From the NCBI GenBank assembly GCA_905236605.1, contig CAJORD010000057.1, positions 1 to 8,729 of the forward strand: 8,729 nt of DNA. The letters are read 5' to 3'. Shown here piece by piece: positions 1 to 6,902 of the stretch. Each line of letters begins with the position of its first letter. Position 1 is the stretch's first letter. This DNA is from an uncultured Synergistales bacterium. Its GTDB lineage: Bacteria; Synergistota; Synergistia; Synergistales; Aminobacteriaceae. The notes under the pieces were generated by a model. It made no database searches. It had not been told where the DNA came from and worked only from the letters and a program-made list of their open reading frames with translations. Made by a program: the position numbers and the translations under genes.

Positions 1-143
1 GGACTGAAATGACCGTCAAGAATATCAACATGCAACATACTAATGCCGGATTTTTCCAAAATTCGCACTTGGCTTTCAAGATTGCACATGTCGAGGCAAA
101 TTAGCGACGGCGAAATAATACAACGTTCTTCCCAAATTGACAT
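1..143 (-). CDS. Sugar-phosphate 3-epimerase, AlsE/Rpe family (N-terminal part, runs off left edge)
   Basis: The first 47 residues of a TIM-barrel ketose-phosphate 3-epimerase. The start is the ATG read from 143 down, 3 nt after the stop of the upstream kinase gene. Seen in the sequence: SPSLICLD at residues 11-18 (first beta strand and loop of the barrel) and HVDILDGHF at 38-46, whose His38 and Asp40 match the metal-binding pair of ribulose-phosphate 3-epimerases. The SPSLxCxD form is closer to D-allulose-6-phosphate 3-epimerase (AlsE) than to the APSILSAD form of housekeeping Rpe, so interconversion of allulose 6-phosphate and fructose 6-phosphate is a reasonable inference. No good Shine-Dalgarno is visible before the ATG, which suggests translational coupling to the kinase. 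The C-terminal three quarters lie outside the window, so the Rpe versus AlsE choice is not secure. Confidence 0.82.
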   Translation of the reverse strand, partial: MSIWEERCIISPSLICLDMCNLESQVRILEKSGISMLHVDILDGHFS

Positions 144-146
144 TTT

Positions 147-1100
147 TTATACCGTTAGATTATTTTTGCGTACAAACTCTTCAATCTGTTTGCGCGTGGG
201 GATTGACTCGATAGCGCCTTTGCTCTGAACACAAATACAACCTGAAATATTTCCGTAATTCATTGCAGTTTTGATTTTTTCGTTGTCAATGTCGGAAATT
301 TCTTTGACGCCTTCAAGTCTTAATTTTGAAAGGAACGCTCCCCAAAACGCGTCGCCGCAGCCTGTCGCGTCAACAGCGTGAACCCTCTGACCTTTTACAC
401 TCACGGTGCCATCTTTGAAAAACGCCTTCGCTCCGTCCGCGCCAAGAGTTTCGACTATAACGGCAATGTCATAATCTTTCATGAGCTTCGGAAGATTAGC
501 TTCGCCGCCCATCATATCAATTTCTTCGCCGGAAAGTTTTAATAAATCCACGTACTGCAAAATTTCTTTTATTGCTGCGACGCAAGCGTCAACGTCATCA
601 TTCCACATTATATTTCTGTAATTTATATCGAAGCTGACGAGTTTTTTATTTTCATGCCCCAATCGCATTGCTTTAATCGTAGCGTCCTTTTCGGGTTGTG
701 CGGAAAGAGAACACGAGCCGGCATGAATGATTACAGAATTTTTTATGTCTTCTTCTTTTACGTCAGCTTCGGCTAGCAGCATATCGGCGCCGGGTTTGCG
801 TGCGAATGTGAAAACGCGTTCGCCGTTTGCTGACAGTGTTACAAATGCCATAGTCGTAACTGCTTCTTTCGTCGGCTGCTTGCAGACGGTTTCAACGTTG
901 TATTTTGCGAGTGTGTCCATAAGAAAATGTCCGAAATTGTCATCGCCAACCTTGCAACACATTGAGGCGTTTAATCCGTTCTTAGCTGCCGCTATTGCAA
1001 CATTGGCGGGGGCTCCTCCTGCTTTTCTTATGTAGCTTGCTTCTTCGCTTCCCGGTAAAAAATCAATTACCATTTCTCCGATGGCGTACAGGTCATTCAT
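147..1100 (-). CDS. PfkB-family sugar kinase, probably fructokinase
   Basis: A cytoplasmic ATP-dependent carbohydrate kinase of 317 residues, the usual length for the ribokinase/PfkB family. Seen: GGAPANVA at residues 28-35 (N-terminal family signature), an R-x-P-G-ADMLL segment typical of ScrK-type fructokinases, FDINYR at 157-162, and the C-terminal signature DATGCGDAF at 244-252 with the catalytic base Asp250 in the anion-hole loop. The start chosen is the ATG at 1100, because GGAGG lies 7 nt upstream of it. A longer reading from 1133 would place that ribosome-binding site inside the coding region. The FDxNYR and ADMLL features favour fructose as substrate, giving fructose 6-phosphate. The following epimerase gene suggests that fructose or allulose catabolism is the job of the pair. 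Substrate identity is inferred, not proven; other PfkB kinases look similar. Confidence 0.92.
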   Translation of the reverse strand: MNDLYAIGEMVIDFLPGSEEASYIRKAGGAPANVAIAAAKNGLNASMCCKVGDDNFGHFLMDTLAKYNVETVCKQPTKEAVTTMAFVTLSANGERVFTFARKPGADMLLAEADVKEEDIKNSVIIHAGSCSLSAQPEKDATIKAMRLGHENKKLVSFDINYRNIMWNDDVDACVAAIKEILQYVDLLKLSGEEIDMMGGEANLPKLMKDYDIAVIVETLGADGAKAFFKDGTVSVKGQRVHAVDATGCGDAFWGAFLSKLRLEGVKEISDIDNEKIKTAMNYGNISGCICVQSKGAIESIPTRKQIEEFVRKNNLTV

Positions 1101-1107
1101 GCGAAAG

Positions 1108-1112
1108 CCTCC
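1108..1112 (-). promoter_or_regulatory. Ribosome-binding site of the sugar kinase
   Basis: GGAGG on the minus strand, 7 nt before the ATG at 1100. It decides the start: the in-frame ATG at 1133 is upstream of this site and has no comparable site of its own. Confidence 0.75.
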
Positions 1113-1150
1113 ATAAATAAAATAAATTTTCAAAATTTTGGTGTTAAGTT

Positions 1151-1179
1151 ATTATATAATATCCGCTTTATCAGCGCAA
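1151..1179 (-). promoter_or_regulatory. Promoter of the sugar kinase-epimerase pair
   Basis: On the minus strand, TTGCGC (1174-1179) is followed after exactly 17 nt by a perfect TATAAT (1151-1156). The -35 matches the sigma-A consensus only in its first three bases. It lies between the hcp terminator and the kinase ribosome-binding site, so it fits a separate transcript for the kinase-epimerase pair. The -10 sits in a 12-bp palindrome, TATTATATAATA (1150-1161), which may only reflect AT richness. Confidence 0.5.
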
Positions 1180-1189
1180 ACCGCCGTTA

Positions 1190-1237
1190 AAAAATAAAAA
1201 AACTCGGAGGCCATTCAATTTTAAGACTTCCGAGTTT
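1190..1237 (-). terminator. Intrinsic terminator downstream of hcp
   Basis: On the minus strand AAACTCGGA (1229-1237) pairs perfectly with TCCGAGTTT (1200-1208). The stem can be extended inward past one mismatch. It is followed directly by a run of T residues (about 1190-1201). It begins about 24 nt after the hcp stop and separates hcp from the kinase promoter. Confidence 0.88.
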
Positions 1238-1260
1238 GAGATTGCGATTTTAATTCTTAA

Positions 1261-2775
1261 TTACAGACACGCTGCTAAATCTTCGTCCGGCGTTGTCGTA
1301 GGAGCGATATTGAAATTCTCGACCAAAAATTTTAAGACGTTTGGCGAAACGAAGGCCGGAAGAGTCGGGCCGAGTTTTATATTTTTGATCTCAAGCGCCA
1401 ACAACGTCAACAATACGCACACGGCTTTTTGTTCATACCATGAAAGAATTATCGACAGTGGCAAGTCGTTCACGCCGCAATCGAATGCCTTCGACAACGC
1501 CAACGCAACTTGAATCGCGCTATAAGCGTCGTTACACTGTCCCATATCCATAATCCGTGGCAAGCCGCCAATAGTTCCGACGTCTAAATCATTGAAGCGA
1601 TATTTGCCACACGCAAGCGTCAACACGATTGTGTCTTTCGGAGTCTTCTTTACGAGTTCGGTGTAATAATTTCTTCCCGCTCTTGCACCGTCGCAACCGC
1701 CGACTAAGAAAAAGTGTTTTATCGCGCCTGACTTCACGGCCTCAATGACTTTATCCGCAACTCCAAGCACAGCTCCGCGCGCGAAGCCCGTCATGACCTC
1801 GTGGCCGCCGTTGATGCCTGTTAAAAGTTTGTCTTCAGAGTAGCCGCCAAGCTCAAGAGCTTTTTTAATCACGGGCGAGAAGTCTTTATTTTCGTCAATA
1901 TGAATTAATTCCGGATAAGAGACTACGCCGGTCGTGAAAACTCTATCCGCGTAACTCTTGCGAACGGGCATTAAACAGTTCGTCGTGAACAAAACCGCGC
2001 CGGGAATATTTTCAAATTCTTTCTGCTGATTTTGCCATGCGGTTCCGAAGTTGCCTTTTAAGTGTTTATATTTTTTAAGTTCAGGATAAGCATGAGCCGG
2101 AAGCATTTCGCCATGAGTGTAAATATTAATTCCTTTGCCTTCGGTCTGACGCAACAAAATTTCTAAGTCTTTGAGGTCATGCCCGGTTACAACAATGAAC
2201 GGCCCCTTCTCGATCGTCAAAGAAACTTTTGTAGGCGCAGGCGTTCCATAAGTTTCAGTGTTGGCTTTGTCTAAAAGTTCCATGCACTTGAAATTCACTA
2301 ATCCGGTTTCTGTAACAAGCGGCAATAATTCTTTCATCGTCAGCTCTTGGCCTAACGCTGCCAGAGCCTTCACGAAAAATTGATTTACCTCATCGCTTTC
2401 ATAACCTAAGGCCCGCGCATGATAAGCATAGGCCGCCATTCCTCGAAGTCCGAACAAAATCAAAGATTTTAACGAGCGAATATCTTCGTTAGCGTTCCAG
2501 ATTTTGTTCATGTCGTAAGAGTTTTTAGCGCCGGCTGCTTTAATTTTGTTGATTAATTCGCGCTCTGTAGCTTCGTTGAAACTCACGTTTGTGATAGTCG
2601 TGAAAAGTCCATCAACAAAAATTTTATAATCCGTGCTGTCAGTCCCTGCAAGAGCAATTAAAGCGCCTGTTAATTCGTCTTGAACGCCTGCGACAGTCGC
2701 AGATTTGCCACAAACTCCCGCGCTGCCTTTACAGCCGGTGCAATTTGCAGTTTGTTCACATTGAAAACAAAACAT
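1261..2775 (-). CDS. hcp: Hybrid cluster protein (hydroxylamine reductase / NO reductase)
   Basis: A cytoplasmic iron-sulfur enzyme that reduces hydroxylamine in vitro and is now thought to detoxify nitric oxide in anaerobes. Seen: the N-terminal cluster cysteines Cys3, Cys6, Cys15 and Cys22 (an extra Cys at 12), and a complete set of hybrid-cluster ligands: His199 (TGHDLKDL), Glu223 (HGEMLPAHAYP), Cys267 (TTNCL), Cys361 (GGCDG, the persulfide position), Cys389 (ACGKYR), Cys414 (GQCNDAY), Glu448 and Lys450 (WYEQK). All catalytic residues are therefore present. The closely spaced N-terminal cysteines place it with the strict-anaerobe class I type that works without an Hcr reductase, and no hcr gene is nearby. 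At 504 residues it is somewhat shorter than the roughly 540-550 of well-known class I proteins. The start at 2775 has AAGGGGG 7 nt upstream. It follows uvrC with about 70 nt between them, and a terminator lies downstream. Confidence 0.97.
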   Translation of the reverse strand: MFCFQCEQTANCTGCKGSAGVCGKSATVAGVQDELTGALIALAGTDSTDYKIFVDGLFTTITNVSFNEATERELINKIKAAGAKNSYDMNKIWNANEDIRSLKSLILFGLRGMAAYAYHARALGYESDEVNQFFVKALAALGQELTMKELLPLVTETGLVNFKCMELLDKANTETYGTPAPTKVSLTIEKGPFIVVTGHDLKDLEILLRQTEGKGINIYTHGEMLPAHAYPELKKYKHLKGNFGTAWQNQQKEFENIPGAVLFTTNCLMPVRKSYADRVFTTGVVSYPELIHIDENKDFSPVIKKALELGGYSEDKLLTGINGGHEVMTGFARGAVLGVADKVIEAVKSGAIKHFFLVGGCDGARAGRNYYTELVKKTPKDTIVLTLACGKYRFNDLDVGTIGGLPRIMDMGQCNDAYSAIQVALALSKAFDCGVNDLPLSIILSWYEQKAVCVLLTLLALEIKNIKLGPTLPAFVSPNVLKFLVENFNIAPTTTPDEDLAACL

Positions 2776-2810
2776 AAAATTTCCCCCTTAAATTTTTAAT
2801 TTTGGAGGCA

Positions 2811-2816
2811 ATTATA
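2811..2816 (-). promoter_or_regulatory. Possible -10 element upstream of hcp
   Basis: A perfect TATAAT on the minus strand in the uvrC-hcp gap. No convincing -35 is found at 16-18 nt upstream (ACAGAA at 17 nt). There is no visible terminator after uvrC, so readthrough from uvrC is also possible. Confidence 0.3.
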
Positions 2817-2847
2817 AAATTAAAAAATTAAAATTCTGTTGCGTAAG

Positions 2848-4299
2848 TTAATTTTTGTTGAGCTCTTCAAAAATTCTTTGCGCCAAAACTGGTCCAATGC
2901 CGGGAACTTTCTCAAGCTCTTCAGGTGGAAGCGCGGCGATTTTGCTTGCGGAACCAAATTTTACGAGTAACTCTGTAATTTTTTTGTTTCCAAGTCCCAC
3001 AACATGAAAAATTTTTGAATCAAATAGCTGTTTCCTTCGTGCGTGTCTGTGTGTCGTGATTGCGTAACGGTGAACTTCATCGCGAAGCCGCTGAAATAAT
3101 TGCAAAACTGGATCACTGCGTTCAAGCCTCAAAGGGTCATTCGGCTTGCCGGGGAGAAAAATTAATTCTTCACGCTCCGCCAATGCGATTAAGGGGAGAT
3201 CGAAATTTAATTCTTTCAAAGCGCGCTCGGCGTATTCAAGTTGAATCGGCCCGCCGTCGATTAAGGCAAGCTGCGGAGCAGGCTCTGAATTATCAATAAC
3301 GTGAGAATAACGCCGTTTGACAGTTTCGTAGATAGATTGAAAGTCGTTAATCTCGCCGTCCTCAATCGAACGAATTTTAAATCTGCGATATAAATTCGGG
3401 CTTGGCCGTCCTTGTTCAAAGACTATGCAGCAGCCGTAAGTGTTATGTCCGTGAGTGTGTGAAATGTCGAAGGCGTCAATGCGCCATGGGAGAATTTTTA
3501 ATTTTAAAACTTCTTGAATCTTATTTAATACGTTCCAAGTCTGCGAGTCTAAATCTTCTTGCAACGCTGAAGAAATTTTTTGCTGCGACAATTTCCAAAT
3601 TGCCCGGACCGTATCACGACAGCGCGCGGCCTTTTCAAATTCGAGATTTTTGGCGGCGGCGTTCATTCGTTCACGAAGACGCTCAACGAGTTCCGCGGAT
3701 TTTCCCTCGAATAACAAAACTAAATCGGCAACTCGTTCACGATATTCAGACTTTGAACACAGCGCAGCACATGCTCCCATTGAATGACCAAGATTATATT
3801 CGACGCAAGGGCGTTTGTTTTCGTCAGGTTTAATTTTAGAGTGGCAGACCCGCAGCGGGAAATATCGTTCGGCCAAGCGCATTAAATTTCTGATGTTGCC
3901 GGCGTCAACGAATGGCCCAAGATAAACGGCGCCGTCGTTTTGTTTATGTCGCGTGATTTCGAGTCGCGGGAAGTCTTCTTCCGTGATTTTTATATATGGA
4001 TACTTGTCGCTCATCTTTAATTCGATATTAAAGAATGGCGAGTAGCGACGAATTAATTTTGCTTCGACGATTAAAGCTTCGGCTTCGGTTTCTGTTCTTA
4101 TTATAGAAATGTCCTCGATTAAAGACACGAGCTTATTAAGCCGCGGCGACAAATGCGAATGTCGAAAATAAGATGACACTCGACGCTTTAATTTTATTGC
4201 TTTGCCGACGTAAATAATTTTCCCCTCAGCGTCCCTCATGAGATACACGCCCGGACGCTCTGGAAGAGTTTTTAAGATTGCGGCGATTTTTTCTTTCAT
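2848..4299 (-). CDS. uvrC: UvrABC excinuclease subunit C, compact form
   Basis: The dual-incision nuclease of nucleotide excision repair, recruited to DNA by UvrB. Domains seen in order: an N-terminal GIY-YIG nuclease at about residues 14-92 (GVYLM, then IIYVGKA, an Arg at 39 or 40, and Glu79 in LIVEAKLI); four cysteines at 152, 165, 177 and 181 matching the conserved UvrC iron-sulfur site; a UVR motif at about 202-236; an RNase H-like endonuclease with FDISH (Asp278), LIDGG (Asp348) and DEVHRYAI (His410); and tandem helix-hairpin-helix motifs at about 431-480 (PGIGPVLAQ). The protein has 483 residues against about 560-610 for usual UvrC. The shortfall lies between the UVR motif and Asp278, which are only about 42 residues apart compared with about 160 in E. 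coli. The frame is open throughout, so this is not a frameshift. No clear Shine-Dalgarno is seen; the start is 12 nt after the HIRAN gene, suggesting coupling. Confidence 0.96.
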   Translation of the reverse strand: MKEKIAAILKTLPERPGVYLMRDAEGKIIYVGKAIKLKRRVSSYFRHSHLSPRLNKLVSLIEDISIIRTETEAEALIVEAKLIRRYSPFFNIELKMSDKYPYIKITEEDFPRLEITRHKQNDGAVYLGPFVDAGNIRNLMRLAERYFPLRVCHSKIKPDENKRPCVEYNLGHSMGACAALCSKSEYRERVADLVLLFEGKSAELVERLRERMNAAAKNLEFEKAARCRDTVRAIWKLSQQKISSALQEDLDSQTWNVLNKIQEVLKLKILPWRIDAFDISHTHGHNTYGCCIVFEQGRPSPNLYRRFKIRSIEDGEINDFQSIYETVKRRYSHVIDNSEPAPQLALIDGGPIQLEYAERALKELNFDLPLIALAEREELIFLPGKPNDPLRLERSDPVLQLFQRLRDEVHRYAITTHRHARRKQLFDSKIFHVVGLGNKKITELLVKFGSASKIAALPPEELEKVPGIGPVLAQRIFEELNKN

Positions 4300-4311
4300 A
4301 AACGAGAATTT

Positions 4312-4614
4312 TTAATCTGAAGCATCATTGAGGCAGCAGACTATGCCATCTGGGAGAATATAACACACAGTTCCTTCGGCAGTGTCGCCGATTTTGTCAT
4401 AAAGTCGTCCTGCGCTGTAGCTCTCGCCAATGACCGTGTAAGGACTGTTCGCAACATGACCAACACACTCAAGTCCTTCTAATTCGACGCGAATTGCTTC
4501 GTTGTCATATTCGTTGTCAAAGTCTTTTACGAGTTTTACTCTCATATCTTTTGCAAAAATATCTTGTCCGTAATAATATTTTGTTCCTGTGATTGTGAAA
4601 AAAATTTTACTCAT
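4312..4614 (-). CDS. Stand-alone HIRAN-domain protein
   Basis: A 100-residue protein made almost entirely of one HIRAN domain. In HLTF and Rad5 this fold binds single-stranded or 3' DNA ends, and in bacteria it occurs as small free-standing proteins of mostly unknown role. Seen: ITGTKYYYG at residues 8-16 (first strand), KDFDNEYDNEAIRVEL at 30-45 (the characteristic N-x-x-D-x-x-A-I-R-V motif) and CVGHVAN at 50-56. There is no signal peptide or membrane segment, so it should be cytoplasmic. AAGGAG lies 10 nt before the ATG. It is 12 nt upstream of uvrC in the same direction, which fits a role in DNA repair or damage recognition. That role is inferred from context and fold only. Confidence 0.85.
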   Translation of the reverse strand: MSKIFFTITGTKYYYGQDIFAKDMRVKLVKDFDNEYDNEAIRVELEGLECVGHVANSPYTVIGESYSAGRLYDKIGDTAEGTVCYILPDGIVCCLNDASD

Positions 4615-4644
4615 TGAAAGTTCGCTCCTTGAATATTTTTTTGA

Positions 4645-4674
4645 ATTATATCGCCTTTCAAAAATTCTTCATAA
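4645..4674 (-). promoter_or_regulatory. Candidate promoter for the HIRAN-uvrC unit
   Basis: On the minus strand TATAAT (4645-4650) with TTATGA (4669-4674) 18 nt upstream; the -35 matches the consensus at 3 of 6 positions. The predicted start of transcription leaves a leader of about 24 nt that contains the AAGGAG ribosome-binding site of the HIRAN gene. No LexA box was recognised. Confidence 0.35.
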
Positions 4675-4708
4675 CGCTAAAATATAATTTTTTCAAAGGA
4701 GAGAGATT

Positions 4709-5557
4709 ATGCCAAGCGAAATTGATTTACACATTCACACAAACGCTTCAGACGGAACATACAGCCCGGAAGATTTATTAAAAAAAATTCACGAGGCCGG
4801 AATAAAAATTTTTGCCGTTACTGACCACGACACAATCACAGGCGCACTTGAAACACAAAAAATTCTCAATGATAAATCGCTAATCTTCATCAAGGGGATC
4901 GAATTTTCGTGCCGGATTCAAGAAATAAAATCGAAGTGTCATATTTTGGGATTGAATTACGACGAAACACACGCAGCCTTTCAAGACGCTTTGAACGCGG
5001 GAGCAAAATTGCGACATGAAAAATTTTTCAAGCGAATTAATTTTTTGCGCGACAATTTTAATATTACGTTCACGGATTCAGAAATTGAAGATTTATTGAA
5101 AATTCCTAGCGTCGGCAAACCGCATTTAGGAAATTTAATCGTAAAGAAAGGTTTTGCGGCAACACGTGTCGAAGCCATCGAAAACATTATCGACAAATGC
5201 AAGACCGGTAATGACAAAATCGAAGCCGAACTCGCGATAAAGTCTATAAATTCTTCCGGCGGCGTTTCAGTGTGGGCTCACCCGTTAGGTGGTGAACGTG
5301 AACCGGAACTTTCAGAAGAAAAGTTTCAAGAGACGTTGAAAAAATTAATTTCGTTCGGTCTTCAAGGGCTTGAATGTTATTATTCAAAGTATGAAATTTC
5401 AAAATGCGAATGGCTCGCCGAACAAGCGCGGCGTAACGGTCTTTTAATATCCGGCGGGAGCGATTGCCACGGCTCTAACAAAAATATTCCGCTTGGAAAA
5501 TTAAACGCAGAAGACAAATTTATAAATCAGGATTTATTAACAATATTAAGGAGCTGA
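4709..5557 (+). CDS. PHP-domain phosphoesterase (RNase AM / 3',5'-bisphosphate nucleotidase type)
   Basis: A 282-residue metal-dependent phosphoesterase of the polymerase-and-histidinol-phosphatase (PHP) superfamily, close in layout to E. coli YciV/TrpH (RNase AM) and to PHP nucleoside 3',5'-bisphosphate phosphatases. All metal-ligand motifs are visible: DLHIHT (His8, His10), Asp15 in SDGTYSP, VTDHDTITG (Asp39, His40), GIEFS (Glu65), CHILGL (His78), GKPHLGN (His139), WAHP (His191) and GSDCHG (Asp252, His254). The variable insert between His78 and His139 is where this subfamily carries its cap. It is predicted cytoplasmic. It likely acts on RNA 5' ends or on pAp-type nucleotides; which one cannot be read from the sequence. 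AAAGGAGAGAG lies just before the ATG. It is the first gene of a two-gene plus-strand unit with the efflux adaptor, 8 nt apart, although no functional link is obvious. Confidence 0.92.
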   Translation: MPSEIDLHIHTNASDGTYSPEDLLKKIHEAGIKIFAVTDHDTITGALETQKILNDKSLIFIKGIEFSCRIQEIKSKCHILGLNYDETHAAFQDALNAGAKLRHEKFFKRINFLRDNFNITFTDSEIEDLLKIPSVGKPHLGNLIVKKGFAATRVEAIENIIDKCKTGNDKIEAELAIKSINSSGGVSVWAHPLGGEREPELSEEKFQETLKKLISFGLQGLECYYSKYEISKCEWLAEQARRNGLLISGGSDCHGSNKNIPLGKLNAEDKFINQDLLTILRS

Positions 5558-5565
5558 ATTAAAAA

Positions 5566-6837
5566 ATGTTGGCGGGGATTAAAAAATTATTTTTGCTCGC
5601 GATAATCGCAGGGCTTGGCTACGGAGCTTATTATTATTTCTTTCATGAAGAGCCAACCGTTTACGGTTTGACGACTTCAGCAATAACGCGCGGCGAAATT
5701 GTTTCAACTGTAACAGCAACGGGAGAATTAAACGCTATTAGCGTCGTCGAAGTCGGTACGCAGGTATCCGGGACCGTTCAAGAAATTTACGTCGATTTTA
5801 ATTCACAGGTTAAAGCCGGGCAATTAATCGCGCTGATCGATCCATCGGTTTTGAAATTGACCTTGAGCGAATCCGAAGCAAGTTTAGCCGTGTATCAGGC
5901 CGGTGTCCGAAGCGCGCAAGCCTCTTTGACGGACGCAGAACGAAAATATTCACGCAACAAAGAATTATTCAATCGTAAATTAATCGCCCGTAGCGAAGTT
6001 GATACAAGCGAAGCTGACGTTTTGATGAAGCGCGCAGCACTCTCTGAAGCAAAATCGCGAGTCGTTCAAGGCAAAGCAGCGGTAGAAAGAGCGCGAACAA
6101 ATCTTAATTACACGAGGATTACTTCGCCGGTTAATGGCGTCGTCATTGATAGACAAGTAGACGCAGGGCAAACAGTAGCGGCAAGTTATCAGACGCCTAC
6201 GCTGTTCAAGATTGCCGAGGACTTAACGCGAATGCAAATTGAAACTAAAGTTGACGAGGCCGACATCGGAACAGTCGCAGAAGGTCAGAATGTTACATTT
6301 AGAGTCGACGCTTTCCCGGACGAGATTTTCAAAGGGAAAGTTGTTCAAGTCCGTATAGCTCCAAGCACTAGCGACAGCGTCGTTACTTACACTGTAATAA
6401 TTCATGTTGACAATCCTGACTTCAAGCTAAAGCCCGGCATGACTGCGAACGTCTCAATCGAAACAGCTCGCGCCGATGACGTTTTAAGAATTCCTGTTGC
6501 GTCATTGAGATTCACACCGCCGGAAGGATTATTAAACACAATTTCATTCGATAGAAATATTTTGACGCAGAAAAAAACTCTTTCATCTGGTACAGTTTGG
6601 CCAGAACATGACGGCTTTATGATGCGGCCTGTAGAAATTGAAATCGGCGTGTCTGATAATAAATGGGTCGAATTAAAATCAGAAAAATCAGGGCGAGCGC
6701 GTCCGGTGTTGCGTGAAGGAACAGAATTAGTAATCAATGCTCAAGCGGGAGTTAAAACTGGAACAACAACGCGCGGCGGATTATTTGGAGGAGCACCGCG
6801 AGGAGTTCCTGGCGCAGGCAGACCGGGAAGACCATAA
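5566..6837 (+). CDS. MacA/HlyD-type periplasmic adaptor (membrane fusion protein)
   Basis: A 423-residue membrane fusion protein that would link an inner-membrane transporter to an outer-membrane TolC-type channel. Seen: a positively charged start (KK at 6-7), then one membrane anchor at about residues 8-26; first half of the lipoyl domain at about 60-97 (VEVGTQVSGTV); a coiled-coil hairpin at about 98-182; second lipoyl half at about 183-215 (ITSPVNGVV, with DAGQTV); a beta barrel at about 220-300 (VDEADIG, KPGMTANV) and a membrane-proximal domain to about 395. It ends in a Gly/Arg/Pro-rich tail (402-423). The layout fits MacA, partner of the ABC transporter MacB. No macB or tolC follows: the next gene converges from the other strand, so the partner must be elsewhere or upstream pairing is lost. 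AAGGAG inside the end of the PHP gene, 12 nt from the ATG, indicates coupling. Confidence 0.93.
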   Translation: MLAGIKKLFLLAIIAGLGYGAYYYFFHEEPTVYGLTTSAITRGEIVSTVTATGELNAISVVEVGTQVSGTVQEIYVDFNSQVKAGQLIALIDPSVLKLTLSESEASLAVYQAGVRSAQASLTDAERKYSRNKELFNRKLIARSEVDTSEADVLMKRAALSEAKSRVVQGKAAVERARTNLNYTRITSPVNGVVIDRQVDAGQTVAASYQTPTLFKIAEDLTRMQIETKVDEADIGTVAEGQNVTFRVDAFPDEIFKGKVVQVRIAPSTSDSVVTYTVIIHVDNPDFKLKPGMTANVSIETARADDVLRIPVASLRFTPPEGLLNTISFDRNILTQKKTLSSGTVWPEHDGFMMRPVEIEIGVSDNKWVELKSEKSGRARPVLREGTELVINAQAGVKTGTTTRGGLFGGAPRGVPGAGRPGRP

Positions 6838-6840
6838 AAG

Positions 6841-6902
6841 TAAAGTAAGAATTAGAAAGTAGGAGTGATGAGGAGTGAAAAAAATCCTAATTCCTACTTT
6901 CT
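6841..6902. repeat. Inverted and direct repeats between convergent genes, possible bidirectional terminator
   Basis: AGAAAGTAGGA (6854-6864) has a perfect 11-bp inverted copy TCCTACTTTCT (6892-6902), with a 27-nt loop. A second overlapping pair is GAATTAG (6849-6855) and CTAATTC (6887-6893). The loop contains a tandem 10-mer, AGGAGTGATG / AGGAGTGAAA (6861-6880). The right arm overlaps the last codons of the GspH-like gene. Its position between convergent genes suits a two-way terminator, but neither strand has a T-run directly after the stem, and the loop is long. Confidence 0.5.

Noticed and set aside
43..228. A plus-strand open frame at the left edge
   Set aside because: It is antisense to the epimerase start and the kinase end, both of which have clear family motifs.
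1101..1133. N-terminal extension of the sugar kinase from an ATG at 1133
   Set aside because: The extension contains the GGAGG that serves the ATG at 1100, and the family normally begins just before the first beta strand at that point.
3402..3833. A 143-codon plus-strand open frame inside uvrC
   Set aside because: It lies wholly antisense to a well-supported uvrC, has no ribosome-binding site and shows no recognisable domain.
4683..4688. TATAAT on the plus strand upstream of the PHP gene
   Set aside because: A start about 7 nt downstream would fall on the ribosome-binding site, and no -35 is seen at 16-18 nt.
6402..6737. A 111-codon minus-strand open frame inside the efflux adaptor gene
   Set aside because: The plus-strand frame encodes a complete membrane fusion protein; the antisense reading has no domain or ribosome-binding site.
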